A stretch of 64,000 nt of DNA from Tyto alba (taxonomy: Eukaryota; Chordata; Aves; Strigiformes; Tytonidae): contig NW_024881276.1 of assembly GCF_018691265.1 (NCBI RefSeq), forward strand, positions 1,674,001 through 1,738,000, given 5' to 3'. Below, piece after piece: positions 12,615-25,461 of this stretch. Below the pieces are notes generated by a model. That model did no database searches. It was given only the letters and a program-made list of their open reading frames with translations, and was not told where the DNA came from. The position numbers were made by a program, and so were the translations under genes. Each line of letters begins with the position of its first letter. Within the stretch, counting starts at the first letter, position 1.

Positions 12615-13590
12615 AGTTTATTGCCAGTTGAACTAAAATAAGAAAATATTTCTGATAAAAACAAGTGAAAGTTTGAGCATGGAGCTCAGAAATGAAAAAC
12701 ATTACACATAAATAGAGATGAACAGATGAGAAGTAGTTGGATTTGGATGAGATTTAGGCTGGCTTTTTCATTCATCACAAAGGAACTGGGAAGTACCAAA
12801 CAGACCAGCTAGATAATCCAGGAGGTCAGTACACTAAAGAAAAAGGGCTTGAAGGAATAGGAAAAATAGGAGCATTTATTTAGCACAAAATTAATTTATT
12901 AACAACACATTGTGACAAAGGCACTAAGGGATGTGAAGGAAAAAAAAAGTTACATGAATATCAGAAGTACAAGCTAGGAAGATTAATAAAGGCAATAGTC
13001 ATGGCTTGTTTACGATTATATATTTGAAAAAGTGTTATCAATGAAATTTGAATAGACAAAATAGTCATTGCTGGAAATGTACAAAAGGCTGATAATAATC
13101 CAGTTAGAAAGGCTTGAGTAGGGAAAGAAGGAGCTGAAATAACAGTCAGGAGTGGCATTACCTTTTTCCAGCTGTCAAATATCTTGGAAGTAAGTAAGTG
13201 TAAATGAATATGGATCAATATTTTTCTTTATTCCACCAGATAAAACAGTAAACAGATTGCAAGCTTGCATATGTTACAGACTACCAATTACCTCTGCAGA
13301 GAAACAAAACACATCTACATATGATGTGAAGTGAGAAATAGCTGTGCCAGATGGCTTTAATCTGAAAGACTATGTTAGAAAACTCCTTCTGCAAACACTA
13401 GTATTCCTTGAAATTTCTTGACCTTACCCTTTACAATTGCCTAACTAAAAAAAGCACTGTCTCCAGCAAGCAGGAATTTGGTGTGAGATAGAAAGTCAGG
13501 GTGTAAAAGAGAAACTAACTCTTACAGGTTTTTTGAATGCAAGTAATCACTTAATGGTTTTATGTGTGGAAAATAGAGAACACAATTTAA
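12615..13590. other. Non-coding stretch between inverted-repeat arms
   Basis: AT-rich sequence with no recognised gene. An 85-codon antisense frame (13218 to 12961) has no family motif and is considered chance. Confidence 0.45.
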
Positions 13591-14115
13591 GAAGGATGTG
13601 AAGTTACTCAAACGCACCCAGAGGAGGGCAACCGAGCTGGTGACAGGGCTGGAATCACGTCCTGGGAGGAGCAGCTCAGGGCTTTGGGCTTGTCTAGTTT
13701 GGAGAAAAGGAGGCTGAGGGGCGACCTGGTTGCTCTCTGCAGCTCCCTGGGGAGGGGAAGGGCAGGGGGAGGTGCTGAGCTCTTCCCCCTGGGATCCTGT
13801 GACAGGACACGTGGGAATGGTTCAAAGCTGCACCAGCGGAGGTTCAGGCTGGACACTAGGAAGCATTTATTTACCAAGAGGGTGGTCAAACCCTGGCACA
13901 GGCCTCTTAGAAAGGTGGTCGGTGCCCAAACCTGCCAGTGCTTAAGAGGCATTCGGACAGTGCCCTTAACAACATGCTTTAACTTTTGGTCAGCCCTGAA
14001 GTCATCAGGCAGCCGGACTAGATAATCATTGTAGGTCCCTTCCACCTGGAACTAAACCTATTCTATTCCATTCATTTCTATTTGATTCTATTCTATACAA
14101 TTCTGTTCTATTCTG
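13591..14115 (+). mobile_element. CR1 LINE, 3' fragment
   Basis: The sequence follows the 3' end of avian CR1 elements. It begins with a gaaggatgtgaag segment and a phrase like 'cagaggagggcaac', then a 'ttggagaaaaggaggctgagggg' segment and 'ggttcaggctggacactaggaag'. It then has 'ggactagataatcattgtaggtcccttcca' and ends in a degenerate (ATTCT)n tail at about 14055-14115. It is 5'-truncated, as most CR1 copies are. The open frames on both strands (113 and 145 codons) are accidental and contain no intact reverse transcriptase domain. Confidence 0.93.
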
Positions 14116-14435
14116 ATGTTACCAGCCACTTCCCCAGCACAACCTCTTCATTAATTCCTTCTTTGCTTAACATACCCCTTGATAAATTCATAACAATAAT
14201 TTAAAGAGCTGACCAGGGATCACTACTTCCCATTTGTAGCAAATTCTCAAAGAAATCTTGATGGAAAATAAAACACTTTTTTTCTTTTTTTCTTTATTTT
14301 TTTCCTGCCCCCAGTTTCAAAATGATGGAAATAAAAATGACCGAAGTAATCACAGGATTTTCATCCTGGCATTGTGTCTTGAGCAAAGTTATGAAACGTC
14401 TGATCCTGGAATAGATTAATACAAATGTAGAGGAT

Positions 14436-14548
14436 AATATAATTAGCACTAATAAACATTCATTCATAGAAACTAACTCCTGTCAAACTATCTCAATATC
14501 ATCTTCCAACTTTACACATTTCTGGTGATATAATGTATATTGTAAGAC
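14436..14548 (-). repeat. Inverted repeat, right arm
   Basis: Reverse complement of 12502-12614. The central block ATAGAAACTAACTCCTGTCA and onward is identical over about 55 bp. The arms are separated by about 1.8 kb that includes the CR1 fragment, which may have inserted later. Confidence 0.8.
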
Positions 14549-17500
14549 TTGTCACGATGCAGTAAGGCATTTTGATTAAGAAGCCACAGTAATAAGAAAA
14601 TCATTGTGGCACACATAAAATTATGAAATTTTGACTACCTGGTGAGATTCACAACACAGCTAGAAAACCCATTATTCATCAGGACTTTCTGTTGAGATGC
14701 TATGTCTTCTGGCTGGATGCCATTTAATACTTTTTGTTAATAGTGGAGAAGAAAACATAACATTAAGACTCATTAAATTTATAGGTGACACAAAGGCTGA
14801 GGGGATGATCAATAGTAGATACCAGTTGGGGTAGAAAGCAGATCAGATAGCTCTGTAGCCTGGATTCAAGTGCCAATAAGCACTTCTGTACTTCTGAACA
14901 TGTGTTCAGGATTGAAGCATGTATTTATGATTGAAGCTTATGGATTTTGCTTTCCCAGAACTGGGCACCTGCTATTCTGGGTGCTGCAGGTCTAAAGGCT
15001 CTGGAATGTTTCTTGTCAATTCATAGTTATTTTAAAATACAATCCTTGTTTGAAGGTATGGCCAAAATACCAAGCACAGACTTTGGGTTCTATATTTAGA
15101 GAAAGATTATTCCCTAGAAAAGGGACATTTATATCTCTATATGTTATGTTTATGCAGCTCCAATTAAAACAGGACCTAATTCTAATGGCTGCAATTCAAG
15201 AGTTAATTTGAAAATTGTGGAGTGCATGAAAGAGACAGAAGATTTGTTAGTGACTGGAAAGAATCCCTGATGTTAAGAGACCCTAAGTGTTTATCTTGAA
15301 GGATAAAGGGTAGTCGATTGCCATCTCTAAATACCTGCATAAGAAAAATAGAACTGGTTAAAAACGGTTCTTCAGCCTACCAAAGATGTATTAAGGCTCA
15401 AGGTCTGAGTCGATACTAGATGGATGCAGACTAAGAAAAACCCACCTGTTTTTCACAGAGAGAATAAGCATTGAAAGGACTTCAAGGGTTACAGTGCAAC
15501 TCTATTGCTGGAAATTTTTAAATGAAGATAGGATGCCTTTCTAAAAGGTGTTCTACCTTATTCATAACTTTCTGGTTTGCAGCAGTGTTTGCTGCATAAA
15601 AATCTCATATCATGCAGAAAGTGCAGCCAGATAATCACCACCAGGATGCAACATGATCAATGGGGATGGGCTTCCAACAGTGAGACGTTATTTAAAGCTT
15701 TCAAAAGATTATGAGAGAAATTGGGACACAAGAGCATGTTAGGGACAGTTGAGGTGGACTAGATGTCAGTATCAGTAGGAAGAAACAGATTAACCCATTC
15801 CATGATTATATAAAAGATGCAAGGCCAAACTCGTGAACATTTTAACTGAGCAAAAAGAATATCAGGTCAAGAAAAATGTTGCATTTTTATTATTACTTTT
15901 TAAATGTCCAAAATTAAATTTTGAGGAAGAGAAAGAAAGCATTTTATTTGAGAATTCGGATATGGAATTTTCTGATAGCTAATTGAAAACTATTTCAACT
16001 GGTTTTGGAATTACAAGTTCACCAAATCCAGTCTTGCAGGATTTCATAACAAACTTCAGTATAAAGGGGCCTAAACATGAAGTGATCAACATTGACAGAT
16101 GACACAGATGACATAAACTTGGGGGTTCCCAAGCATGATTTAGTGCTTATTAAGAGGAAAATGAATGCAAGAGTCATTAGTGTGTATATTCTCAGACATC
16201 CTACAGTATTTGGTGTTCTGTGGAACGTGAAGAATGTTCTGTTTGAAAAGCATTGCACAACTCCCTGTCAATAAGCCCTCTCAAAAAACGATTCTTACAT
16301 AAATGACACTTATTTTCACTCTGATCCTGCATCTGCTTTCACTGTCATAGGCAGCTATGGTAATTTATTATTGTTTTTATTTCACCTGCTATTGTTCACT
16401 TTTATTCTTCAAGTACAAAAGAAAACCAAGATATGGTAAATAGCAACACTTCTTAGGAATAGTGAGTAAAGGATCATGCATGCTACACCAAATTTGTATA
16501 CTGTTTTTTTCTCAGATTGAAGCATGAATGCAAGTGGAGATTATGTGGGTAACTTTGCTACTGTTAAGGTAGAAATTGAACTGGACTGGTAATCATGGAT
16601 TGAAGTCTTGCTTATGGTATTACACATTTTTATTCCCATTATGTGACTTGATGAAACTGTATAATTTGGAGCATTAGTTATACCTTACAACAGCCAAAAT
16701 AAAATTCCATTGTTTTCATTAGTACTCCATTTGAAAAAAACATATGAAATGATACCTCATGTTGAAAACCAAAAATGTCATTATAACTAAAGATAATAGG
16801 CCTGAACATCCTTAGCGTAATTGCGGTGCTCATAATACTGCATAGATGAATAGGATGCTATAACTTCACACAATTTTTGTTGGAGAGGAGCATTATATAC
16901 AGCAGGACTGGAAAGAAACAATAAGTGTATTTGTCAGGACATCTTGTATAAGTATATAAACACATAAGTATACAAATAAGCAAAACATTCTTAATCATGC
17001 CATCAAACACTAAAATATTTTTTCATTTCATTTTTAATTGCAAAGCCTGTATTTTTAGAATTAATTCTGGAGGTCAATTGTGTTCACGGACATTGATCCA
17101 TCTCCTGAATACACTCAAAGCACTCCAGACACTTAACAGAAGATACGGGCTACAGACAGTGAAATGATTACAGCTGAATCAAAAGCAGCTCTCTTTGAAG
17201 TGCCAGTGTGGCACATAATGAATTGGTTAGAGCACGAGAAGTATTGACTAGTAAGTTTCAAATTACTATGGGACACAATGAATTTAAATGTTGAAAAAAT
17301 GGGTCTTTTATTTCTGTAACTTCAGTTCTTCTTGAAAGGTTCCAGTATACAGCCCATGGATGCCAATAATTCTGACAAAAATATCCCAAAGAAATTAGAT
17401 CTCTGAACTAATTCATTGGTTTTCCAGATTCAATACTAAATGCAAAAATCAGAGGATGAAATAACTTTATGTGCTGGAAACACAGTCATTAACTTTTAAA

Positions 17501-17760
17501 AGCAGGCAATAGTTCATTTAACAAAACTATCATTTTACAAAAGTCTTTTGAACATGCTGCTTGTGTCAAAGAAAATGAAAGTTCATTATCTAAGGAAGAA
17601 CAAACAGAATAAATGCAAATTTTTTGATGGTGATGAAAAAAAAATGATAGCTTCAAGTAAAAAAAATACATTCCTTAATGTTGTATTCTTCTTGTTATTA
17701 CAGAAAAAATACCCCAACCCAACTTAATGTCTTTTAGTTCTGATAAATTTAAACAAAGTC
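14549..17760. other. Non-coding stretch, probable GABRG3 intron
   Basis: AT-rich sequence. No exon, RNA gene or classified repeat was recognised. Confidence 0.5.
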
Positions 17761-17834
17761 TTGGTCTTGACTTTAAAAAACCTCTTGCCATCAGACATTG
17801 GTCTTGACTTTAAAAAACCTGTTGCCATCAGACA
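17761..17834 (+). repeat. 37-bp tandem duplication (two copies)
   Basis: Copy 1 (17761-17797) and copy 2 (17798-17834) both read ttggtcttgactttaaaa... and end ...gccatcagaca. They differ at a single base (c to g at unit position 24). The near-identity points to a recent or conserved duplication. Confidence 0.95.
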
Positions 17835-19791
17835 GCCTGGGTTCTGGTCTTTACTTTTTGCTCTCTAATCTGTCAATCTTTGATTTTTATTATGCATGCT
17901 TATGAATATGTATATACTTATAATTGAACATGATTTCTACAAGCACAAACAATGCTGTTGGTGTTGGGTTTCTTTTTTTTCACTGTATACTAGTATAGTA
18001 ATTTGTCTATGATAATGGGAAACTTAAGCAATGATTTGGCACTCACGATGTGCATGCATCATTTCTGGAAAATTTGTTTTCAAGTGTAAAATTTGTTTTT
18101 TAAATCTGAGCTACAGTGTACTTGTACATGCACACACACGCGCACGCACACAGAGACATATCCTGATAACACCAAAGGCAATTATGAATTCAAAAAGAGT
18201 GATCCCTAGGACACAGAAAGCCTTTATATTCTCTGTTTGTTCAATGTCTACTACATAAGACCCTTGCCTTTGACTGGGCATCTCACAGCTGCTATGGCAA
18301 TACATATAAAAATGACACCCCTGAAGACCCGTATGAATTTCTCGTGTGGTTAATGGTGCAGCTTTTGCAGACATTGTGTATGTAATGAGTGCCTGTTGCC
18401 ACTCCAAGAGCACTATTTGGGATGAGGTGCAAGCGTGTTTCTCTGACGTACACATGCTACCATCCAAGCGTGGTATCTTGACTAACAAGGTATCACCATG
18501 AGGATTCCTAAATGCCAGAGCAGCACAGGGGAATTTGAGACAAGCCCTTAGGTGACAGCATGACCTCAAACATTTGTTCTTCCTTTTGGCTTGGAACTAT
18601 TTGTCCCTAGAGTGCTATGGAGTAAAGATTGTTCCTGGAAATGAAAACTGTTGATGCATGCTGATTGATACCCTTTGGAGGAGTCAGAATAAGCCTGCAA
18701 TTAGCCCTCAGCATTTCTTCATTTTTTATAAAAATGCTGAGGAAGATAAAGGCCTTTTTAATGTTAATTTCATTGCTCTCATTCCTTCTACATTCCCCTT
18801 CAAGAGAACTGCAAAATCTTGTTCTCACCCTTGCCTTTCCTGTTTTAATACCAGCTCCTTTTGGAGTCATAACCACCTGTGAGGGCATGCAGCTATTTCT
18901 TCTATTTTTTTTTTACTCAGTTTTTCTACCTTCCAAAGTTCAAACTGCCTCCATACGTGGACTGGCTGGAGGCCAAGTATCTAGGAAAGTCATGTTAGGA
19001 TGGGATTTCACCTCTGTGGACAGACCAGATGGTGAAGTATCAGTAATAGTCACTGTACTTTAAGAAACCCTGATCCATCTGTTTTTATTTTAGCAGGGCT
19101 GCTAAGGAGATAGCTTGAACTTCCACTGGGCTGGTCTCTGAAGGGTTAGGATTATGGCCTGGGATGTGAAAAGGCCTAGTTCACGTGACTGTTCTGTCTG
19201 ATTTTGAAGAAAATTTCTACTCTGCATTAGTGAGGGTTTGGTTTCGCACCACGGTCTCTGTTGCCGCCCGATTCTGAGCTGAGCTGTTCTTTCCAGACAG
19301 TACAAAATCTGGAACCTGGAAGCACCCCCTGAACCTGAATGTTGCACATCCCCACTCGGCACCAGCACTGCCACGGCAGCACGAGTCACTTCTGAAAAAC
19401 CTCCCTGATGAACACTTTGCAGAAACTTCTGTGCATACTGATTGATGAAAACGTGGTTTTTTCAATGGTTTTTTTTTTGTCAGCTGTCTGACCAATGTAT
19501 TCAACAACAAGAGTGGTCTCCTGCCTGAGCTAATTGTTTTCAAATATTACGGTTCTACTCTGATATCAGAGAGAAGAATTGTAAATGAAGGCATTTATCA
19601 TGCAAGGACACCATCCTGGATGACTGATAGGCAGTGGCCAAACCAGCAGAATATTTTCAAGTTACTAAGAAAACAGAGAAACCTAGTTCAGGAGACAAAA
19701 ATGGAGCTTTGGGAAGGAAAGATCAGAAAACAGGTAGGGGTTAAATGAAGAGCAAATAGCAAGATTAAATAGGGTCTTCTCTTGGCTTCCA
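17835..19791. other. Non-coding stretch, probable GABRG3 intron
   Basis: Contains an alternating purine-pyrimidine CA/CG-rich patch at about 18126-18152. Open frames of up to 152 codons (minus strand, 18569 to 18111) have no recognisable domain and no splice or conservation support visible here. No gene is called. Confidence 0.45.
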
Positions 19792-19917
19792 AATAAAAAA
19801 AATAATAAAATAATAAAATAAAATAAAATAAAATAAAATAAAATAAAATAAAATAAAATAAAATAAAATAAAATAAAATAATAAAATAAAAACAAAATAA
19901 AATAAAATAGAATAAAG
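19792..19917 (+). repeat. (AAAAT)n microsatellite
   Basis: About 125 bp of AAAAT/AATAA units, nearly pure in the centre and interrupted at both edges. The antisense Phe/Ile/Leu/Tyr repeat frame is a by-product of the pentamer. Confidence 0.95.
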
Positions 19918-21333
19918 CTTAAAAATGTAGTTTGCTCGATACTAAGTAAATTTAATTTATTAAGATAATAAGGAAGATTGTTCAGTGTACTCTGTGGTCT
20001 CACTGATCAACAAAGAAATACTCATGATACATTGTGTTAGTCCTCATTCTAGTGACTAGGACTTTTTTCTGTAATCAAACTCTCATACCAACATGGATAA
20101 ACTCTGACACTCTTCATTTTTCCACAGTTCTAGTGATGGACAGTTAGCGTGTAACCTTCACTCACATGATGAAATTGCTCTGCATATGAATTGTAGGTTC
20201 ATAATGCAGTCTTTGTAAACTCATTCTTTGTTTAACATTTTTCTAAAATAATTGGGATTGTAGTACTTGTTAGCCTCAGAGTTTAATGGGAGGATGAATG
20301 AAAATGTTAAGATAGTATAGTATGGTCTGAGTAAATAAATTGTTTACATTATATTATTTTATATTTTTAAAAATATTTCATAAAATAAAATAACCAGTTG
20401 CATTCTACTCAAGCATTTCACCTTTAAGGGAGTTGTTCTTGGTGAAATGTAGGCAAAATTCTGGCGGTTTGGTCAACCATGTCCTCAGTCTTCAGAAGAC
20501 AAAGGAAATATACTATAGTTTAGGGCTCTTCATTAAAATCCATGTAAGTTATTCCTCTAAAAATCATTATTGTTCTAAATAGTGTCCTACTTTCAAACTA
20601 GAAACTTAAGCTAATAGAAGTCCTATGGGTCACAGACAGCAGTTGTCTTGGTTTCACGGGAAACATTGCTACACTACTCCCATTAGTCCAGATTTGCCGC
20701 CTAAAAGTGCATCTCTTGCTCTCATTATAGAAAACTGATTGGGCACTATTTTGCCTCAAGGTAATTTTCATTATTTAAGTGAATAGATGGTCTGATGGTT
20801 CAGTTAAAAATTTAGTTTGCCTTCCTGGGAAATTACTTAAACTGTTAAAAAGTAGAATTCCTCTCTGGGTTTCAAGGCGAGATTTTTTTATGTTAGCCAT
20901 TCCAGTGGTCCCTCACTAGACAATCACCACATGATTACTTTTAAACCAAGTACACTGATTTAATGATATGCAGTTTGGAAGGAGGTTTTTCTCATTTTGC
21001 CTGCACTGCGGGGCTTTGTTGCACAATCAGCCCCAGCTCCAATTCTACCAGTGGCAGTAATGGCAGGGGGAGCTCTGAAGCCTGGCAAAGGAGCACGGAG
21101 GCACTCTGCAGAGTTCTTGAAAGCTTTTTCTCTCCTTTGGGTTGCTCATGCCTGCAGGATGTGCAGAATGAATTATAGGTCAGGTCTTTTAGAAGAGAGG
21201 AGTTTCTTTGTACAAATTACTTAGTGTGTATAGAGAAAGTCGGAAATGTATGTACCACGGCTACTTTAGTTTAAGCTGCAGACAAATGCTTTAGATACAT
21301 AGAGAAAAATTATTTCTGGAAGGAGTAATTTAG
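19918..21333. other. Non-coding stretch, probable GABRG3 intron
   Basis: No gene or classified repeat was recognised. Two overlapping 70-codon frames near 20963-21224 lack support. Confidence 0.45.
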
Positions 21334-21413
21334 ACAATAATAATAATAATAATAAATAATAATAATAAATAATAATAATAAATAAATAAATAATAATAAT
21401 AATAACAATAATA

Positions 21414-21463
<50 letters not shown>
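21334..21463 (+). repeat. Compound (AAT)n-(ATG)n microsatellite
   Basis: An AAT/AATA-rich block (about 21334-21413) passes directly into an almost perfect GAT/ATG run (21414-21463, about 16 copies). Poly-Ser and poly-His antisense frames come from this run and are not genes. Confidence 0.95.
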
Positions 21464-22221
21464 AATACTGTATGGAATAGTGCATCAAGGAAAGTAGCCA
21501 TAGCACTTCCATGCCGGCTCTTCTGTATGCAAAGAGACAATTCAAGAATCTCAACAGAAGTTCTGTTGGATGATGATAGGAAAACTGAAGTGGTAATTTA
21601 GTTGAAAAAAATAATTTACTGTAGCTATTAAAAAAATGCATTGGCTACATGCACAGAAACGTGCTTGTCTGACGCCAGTCACGACACTGGTGCTTCCAGT
21701 TGGGGCTCTGCATTTCAGCAGTGGCAATTTCCTCCTCCCACTGAGCATTATCATCAGCATTCATTGTCTCTGAGCCGTATCCTCTCTAAGCATGGTTAGA
21801 GAACTGTAGGAGAACCAGCAAACCCTCCTTCCTTTCACTTTGCATCAGTAATTCCACTGAATCAAATTGTTCTTCCAGTCTCTTGGTATATTATCTGTTG
21901 TGTTCCCGTAAGTTAGAGTACAGCACAGAGAGTGCAGTGCATAAGTCCCTATGCACAGCTGCTGCCTGCATGTCTGGGTCTGCATTGTGAGAATTTTTGT
22001 ATGGATCTCAGACAGGAAAATAGGTTAGTGGCTAAAAGAATGCAACCACTCCCTATCCTAGGATTTCATCTTCATTGGGTGCTTGTTAGACATCTATGGG
22101 TCTTCAGTGAATGCTTGGGAATTTTCAGCTCCTTGTAAAATTTGACCAAGTCACAGTTCCTTTATTTAACTTCCTGGAAGGACATTCTGCAGCGAAGATG
22201 AAAAGTTCTGTTATAATAAAC
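21464..22221. other. Non-coding stretch, probable GABRG3 intron
   Basis: Nothing recognisable was seen. Confidence 0.4.
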
Positions 22222-22313
22222 AGGGAGGGAGGGAGGGAGGGAGGGAGGGAGGGAGGGAGGGAGGGAAGGAAGAAAGGAAGAAAGGAAGGAGGGAGGGAGG
22301 GAGGGAGGGAGGA
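22222..22313 (+). repeat. (GGGA)n / (GGAA)n microsatellite
   Basis: An array of GGGA repeats (about 10 in a row from 22222) is interrupted by GGAA/GAAA units near 22265-22288, then GGGA resumes. The G-runs lie on the GABRG3 sense strand, so the pre-mRNA could form G-quadruplexes. Confidence 0.95.
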
Positions 22314-25308
22314 GAAAGGTGGAAGCAAACAGAGGAGTAAGGAGAGGAGTTGTGCATGTCCTCAAGGCTGAAGGCATCAAGTTTAACCATGAAACAAAGG
22401 AGGAAAATAACTAAAATATCCTTTAAAGGGTTAAGGAGTTTATTATATATTGGTAAAATAACCTTAGCATTCTCACAGCAGTAGCCCAATTTAGCTTTCA
22501 TCCTGGAATCAAGGGATATGATTGACTCCTTGGATCATCTGCAAGTGCCTACAATGTCTTTGTCCACATCTGAGCCAATCACTCCCCTTTTTTAATCACA
22601 TCAGAGAAATGGAAATGTTTTGGGCACATTCACCTCCTTCTAAAGTGTACCTCTAAAACAAATTAGGCAAACCATTTACTAAAAATACCGATTTTGCTTC
22701 ATTAAGTATAGAAAGGAGGCCATAGTGTGCAGGTCTTCTATAGAATTTACCTTCTAGGTATCTAAAATCATGGGAAATTAAATGCTTGAAAGATACTGAA
22801 TCATGCTGTGACTAAATGTGATGATGGACTCTCTACATCATTTAATTTCTGCCTCAGTTCCTGTGTGCAAAACATCTGAAATACACCATCATTTTCTCCC
22901 GCTCTCAGTTTATCAGGTTTATTTCAGTCAAACACCTTGGAAGCAGGGACTCTGACTTACTTTCCTAGTATCTTACTGTCCAGTATCTAACTCCACTCTT
23001 ATTTGCTGTGCTGAGTATGATGACTGCACTATTCAGAGAAGCAGTGACCTGTGTGTGTATTTGAATTGTGAATATCATGTATCGTTGTACATGAGAAGTC
23101 TGCAGATTACTTTGCTTTATACCATTGTCAAGCAGCTTATCCACAGACATGAAATTCTAGATACAGTAACTGAGTAAGGGAAATATAAAGTTTTGGCATA
23201 TTTCTTACAGTTTTTTATTTCCTTTTTTGCTTATCCTTCTGCCTTGACATACAATGTTTGAAACATTATCATAACTTTTTTTCCATGGTTGTTGGGTTGG
23301 TTCTTGTCAGTAAAAGCACTGGTTTACACAGCCTCTGGCTCCTTACAACTATTTCTATGGAATTTTCTCAGTTGATGTGGTGTAAATCTTTCTTTGGTGG
23401 GGCAAACCAGATTAGGGAGCTGAGGTAGTCTAACAATAAACCAGCAGAACCAATGATTATTAACCCACATCAGTTCCTTGGTGCCATTCCCTGCATGGAG
23501 AAAAGTTCTGGGGATTAGTGGAATGAGAATAACCCTTAACTTGTGAACAACCCACAAGGCTCACTATGTCATGATGTACCCCGGTACCTACTTGTAAAAG
23601 CAGTGAGCTCTTGCATTAAAGCTCTGCCCCATAATGCCAAATATTCGAGGCTTCTCAAATGACTGTCCAACTTCTTGGGGTCACGTGTTTTTTACTGGTA
23701 CAGTACGTGTGAAAATGTATGTGTTCATCTAACAGAGGCATGATGGAAGCACCCACAGGTTTATCAACCTCTTCCAAATCTATCTACCTCTAACTGAGGT
23801 ACTTAACACATAGAAAACTTTAATTTTGAATCATTGTTCTGAGTTTCTCTCTCCAGATCCCACCCTCATATATTTATTTACCTTTGATTTTGTAGCTTAT
23901 GGTAGTTCACTCATTTACAATGGCCTTTAGAGATTCTTTGGGTGGAAGTTAGCTATAGCCAAAATATCCACTATATTAAAGTGCATTTGTTCATATGCTC
24001 TCTGTTACTAGAAGATTAAGGTTTAATTTGTTTCAGCTAATGAATCCACTGCACGTCTACTTGGGTGAGTTGTATGTACATTCCTTGGGGGATTAATCTG
24101 TCTGTGCTACTAAATTCCTCAGTGTTCTGATGGTTTGCTGCAACAGGACAGACTTACCGACCTACAGCAAATTATGCCTTCTGCAAATATCAGAAGATAT
24201 TTGTCAAGATTTGTAACAAGAAGCGATACATTTATTAGGTCAAGTCTGACACAGTCAGACAAAACCCCATAAAGTTTCTCAGGCATATAAACCCTTCTTC
24301 ACATCTGAAATGGAAGCAACATGCTTCAAGCGAAATACAGAAATTGGTCTCAGTTCAGTTTCATTACTCTTAATCACAGTGACTGTCTGAGAGAAAAGGA
24401 TAGTTAACATCTATGAATCTGAGGGGGCTGTCGGCCAGGAAAGGGGTGATAAGGTCAGTAGCCTCTACTGAGGAGAGAGAGAGGGACAGATTATTATCCC
24501 CTGTGGAGTCATGAGGGTTAGCAGAAGACATACTGTGAAGAAAATCACATAATGTGAGAGAAACTAGCCTTCTTACTAAGCTCTTTATTTTTTGGCTTTT
24601 ACCATCCAGCAGAATAATAAACTTTATATCCAAACTCACCTTCTGAAGGTTTACAGGTACCACACGTGACCACAACGGCTTTGAAATGAAGGGGTGCTGA
24701 CAGAAAGAGTCTCTTGGTTTTTAATGATGAGTGCTTTAAAAGCGTGCAGTCTGACCGCTCCCTCCAGCATTGAGGCTTTAGTGTCCATAAACGACTTCTC
24801 ACGTAAAGGCCTACTCATGTGCATACCACTCTCGCCATAAAGACCCCCACTGCCCTGGTTCATATCTCAAAAGAAGATAAAAGAAGTAATTCAAAACTGA
24901 AATTAGGACGAGGAAGACACAGCCTGCAGACAGAGGGATTTTGTGTGGCTTGGTTACAGAATCTGGTGAATGATAGTAGCTTCATGTTTGTGGCCGTGAA
25001 GCCATCCAGAAATATTGTCTGGAAATTCAAGATGCCTTTCAAAAATTTACTCATCCAGAATGATTACTGAGAGCTTCTGCCTCTCCAAATAAATCAACAT
25101 TTCCACAGAGAACTAAAAGTAAAGGAAATAAGAGTGGAAAAGTTGTTTTAAATTCTATTTCATATAAGCATTACTGCACAGATGCTTTCAAAACACTAAG
25201 AAATATTACTTATGCAGTGGTTTTATGAAGTTTAAAAATTAGCAGGTCAGTGAACAACAGTCTGTATCTCACCACAATGTCAATTTATTTTCTGTGCTAT
25301 TATTGCAG
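22314..25308. other. Non-coding stretch, intron directly upstream of the first GABRG3 exon in the window
   Basis: No exon was recognised before the acceptor at 25307-25308. A GABRG-type exon that would encode the segment just before [10 protein letters not shown] was looked for by eye and not found here or anywhere upstream in the window. Confidence 0.6.
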
Positions 25309-25461
25309 GTGATTATGTAGTCATGACTATATACTTCGACTTAAGTAGAAGAATGGGATACTTTACTATTCAAACCTACATTCCCTGTATATTAACAGTT
25401 GTTCTTTCCTGGGTATCCTTTTGGATTAAAAAAGATGCCACACCAGCAAGAACAGCACTAG
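25309..25461 (+). CDS. GABRG3: GABRG3 exon: end of extracellular domain, M1, start of M2
   Basis: This 153-bp exon of the GABA-A receptor gamma-3 subunit lies between an acceptor (tattgcag, 25301-25308) and a donor (gtaagt from 25462). It starts with the last two bases of a split Gly codon and encodes [20 protein letters not shown], followed by the M1 helix [17 protein letters not shown] and the M1-M2 linker [11 protein letters not shown]. It ends after the first base of the next Gly codon. GABRG subunits join alpha and beta subunits in pentameric chloride channels of the neuronal membrane, and gamma is needed for benzodiazepine sensitivity. This segment alone is nearly invariant among gamma subunits. 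The gamma-3 call rests on the terminal exon at 38767. Confidence 0.97.

Noticed and set aside
13608..14045. 145-codon minus and 113-codon plus frames
   Set aside because: Both fall inside the CR1 fragment at 13591-14115.
17140..17210. Possible upstream GABRG3 exon (gaaatgattacagctgaa)
   Set aside because: The translation does not match the gamma-subunit segment expected before [10 protein letters not shown], and no proper splice sites frame it.
19683..20003. 106-codon minus frame rich in Phe/Ile/Leu/Tyr
   Set aside because: Produced by the (AAAAT)n microsatellite.
22111..22501. Gly/Arg/Glu and Pro/Ser-rich frames
   Set aside because: Produced by the (GGGA)n microsatellite.
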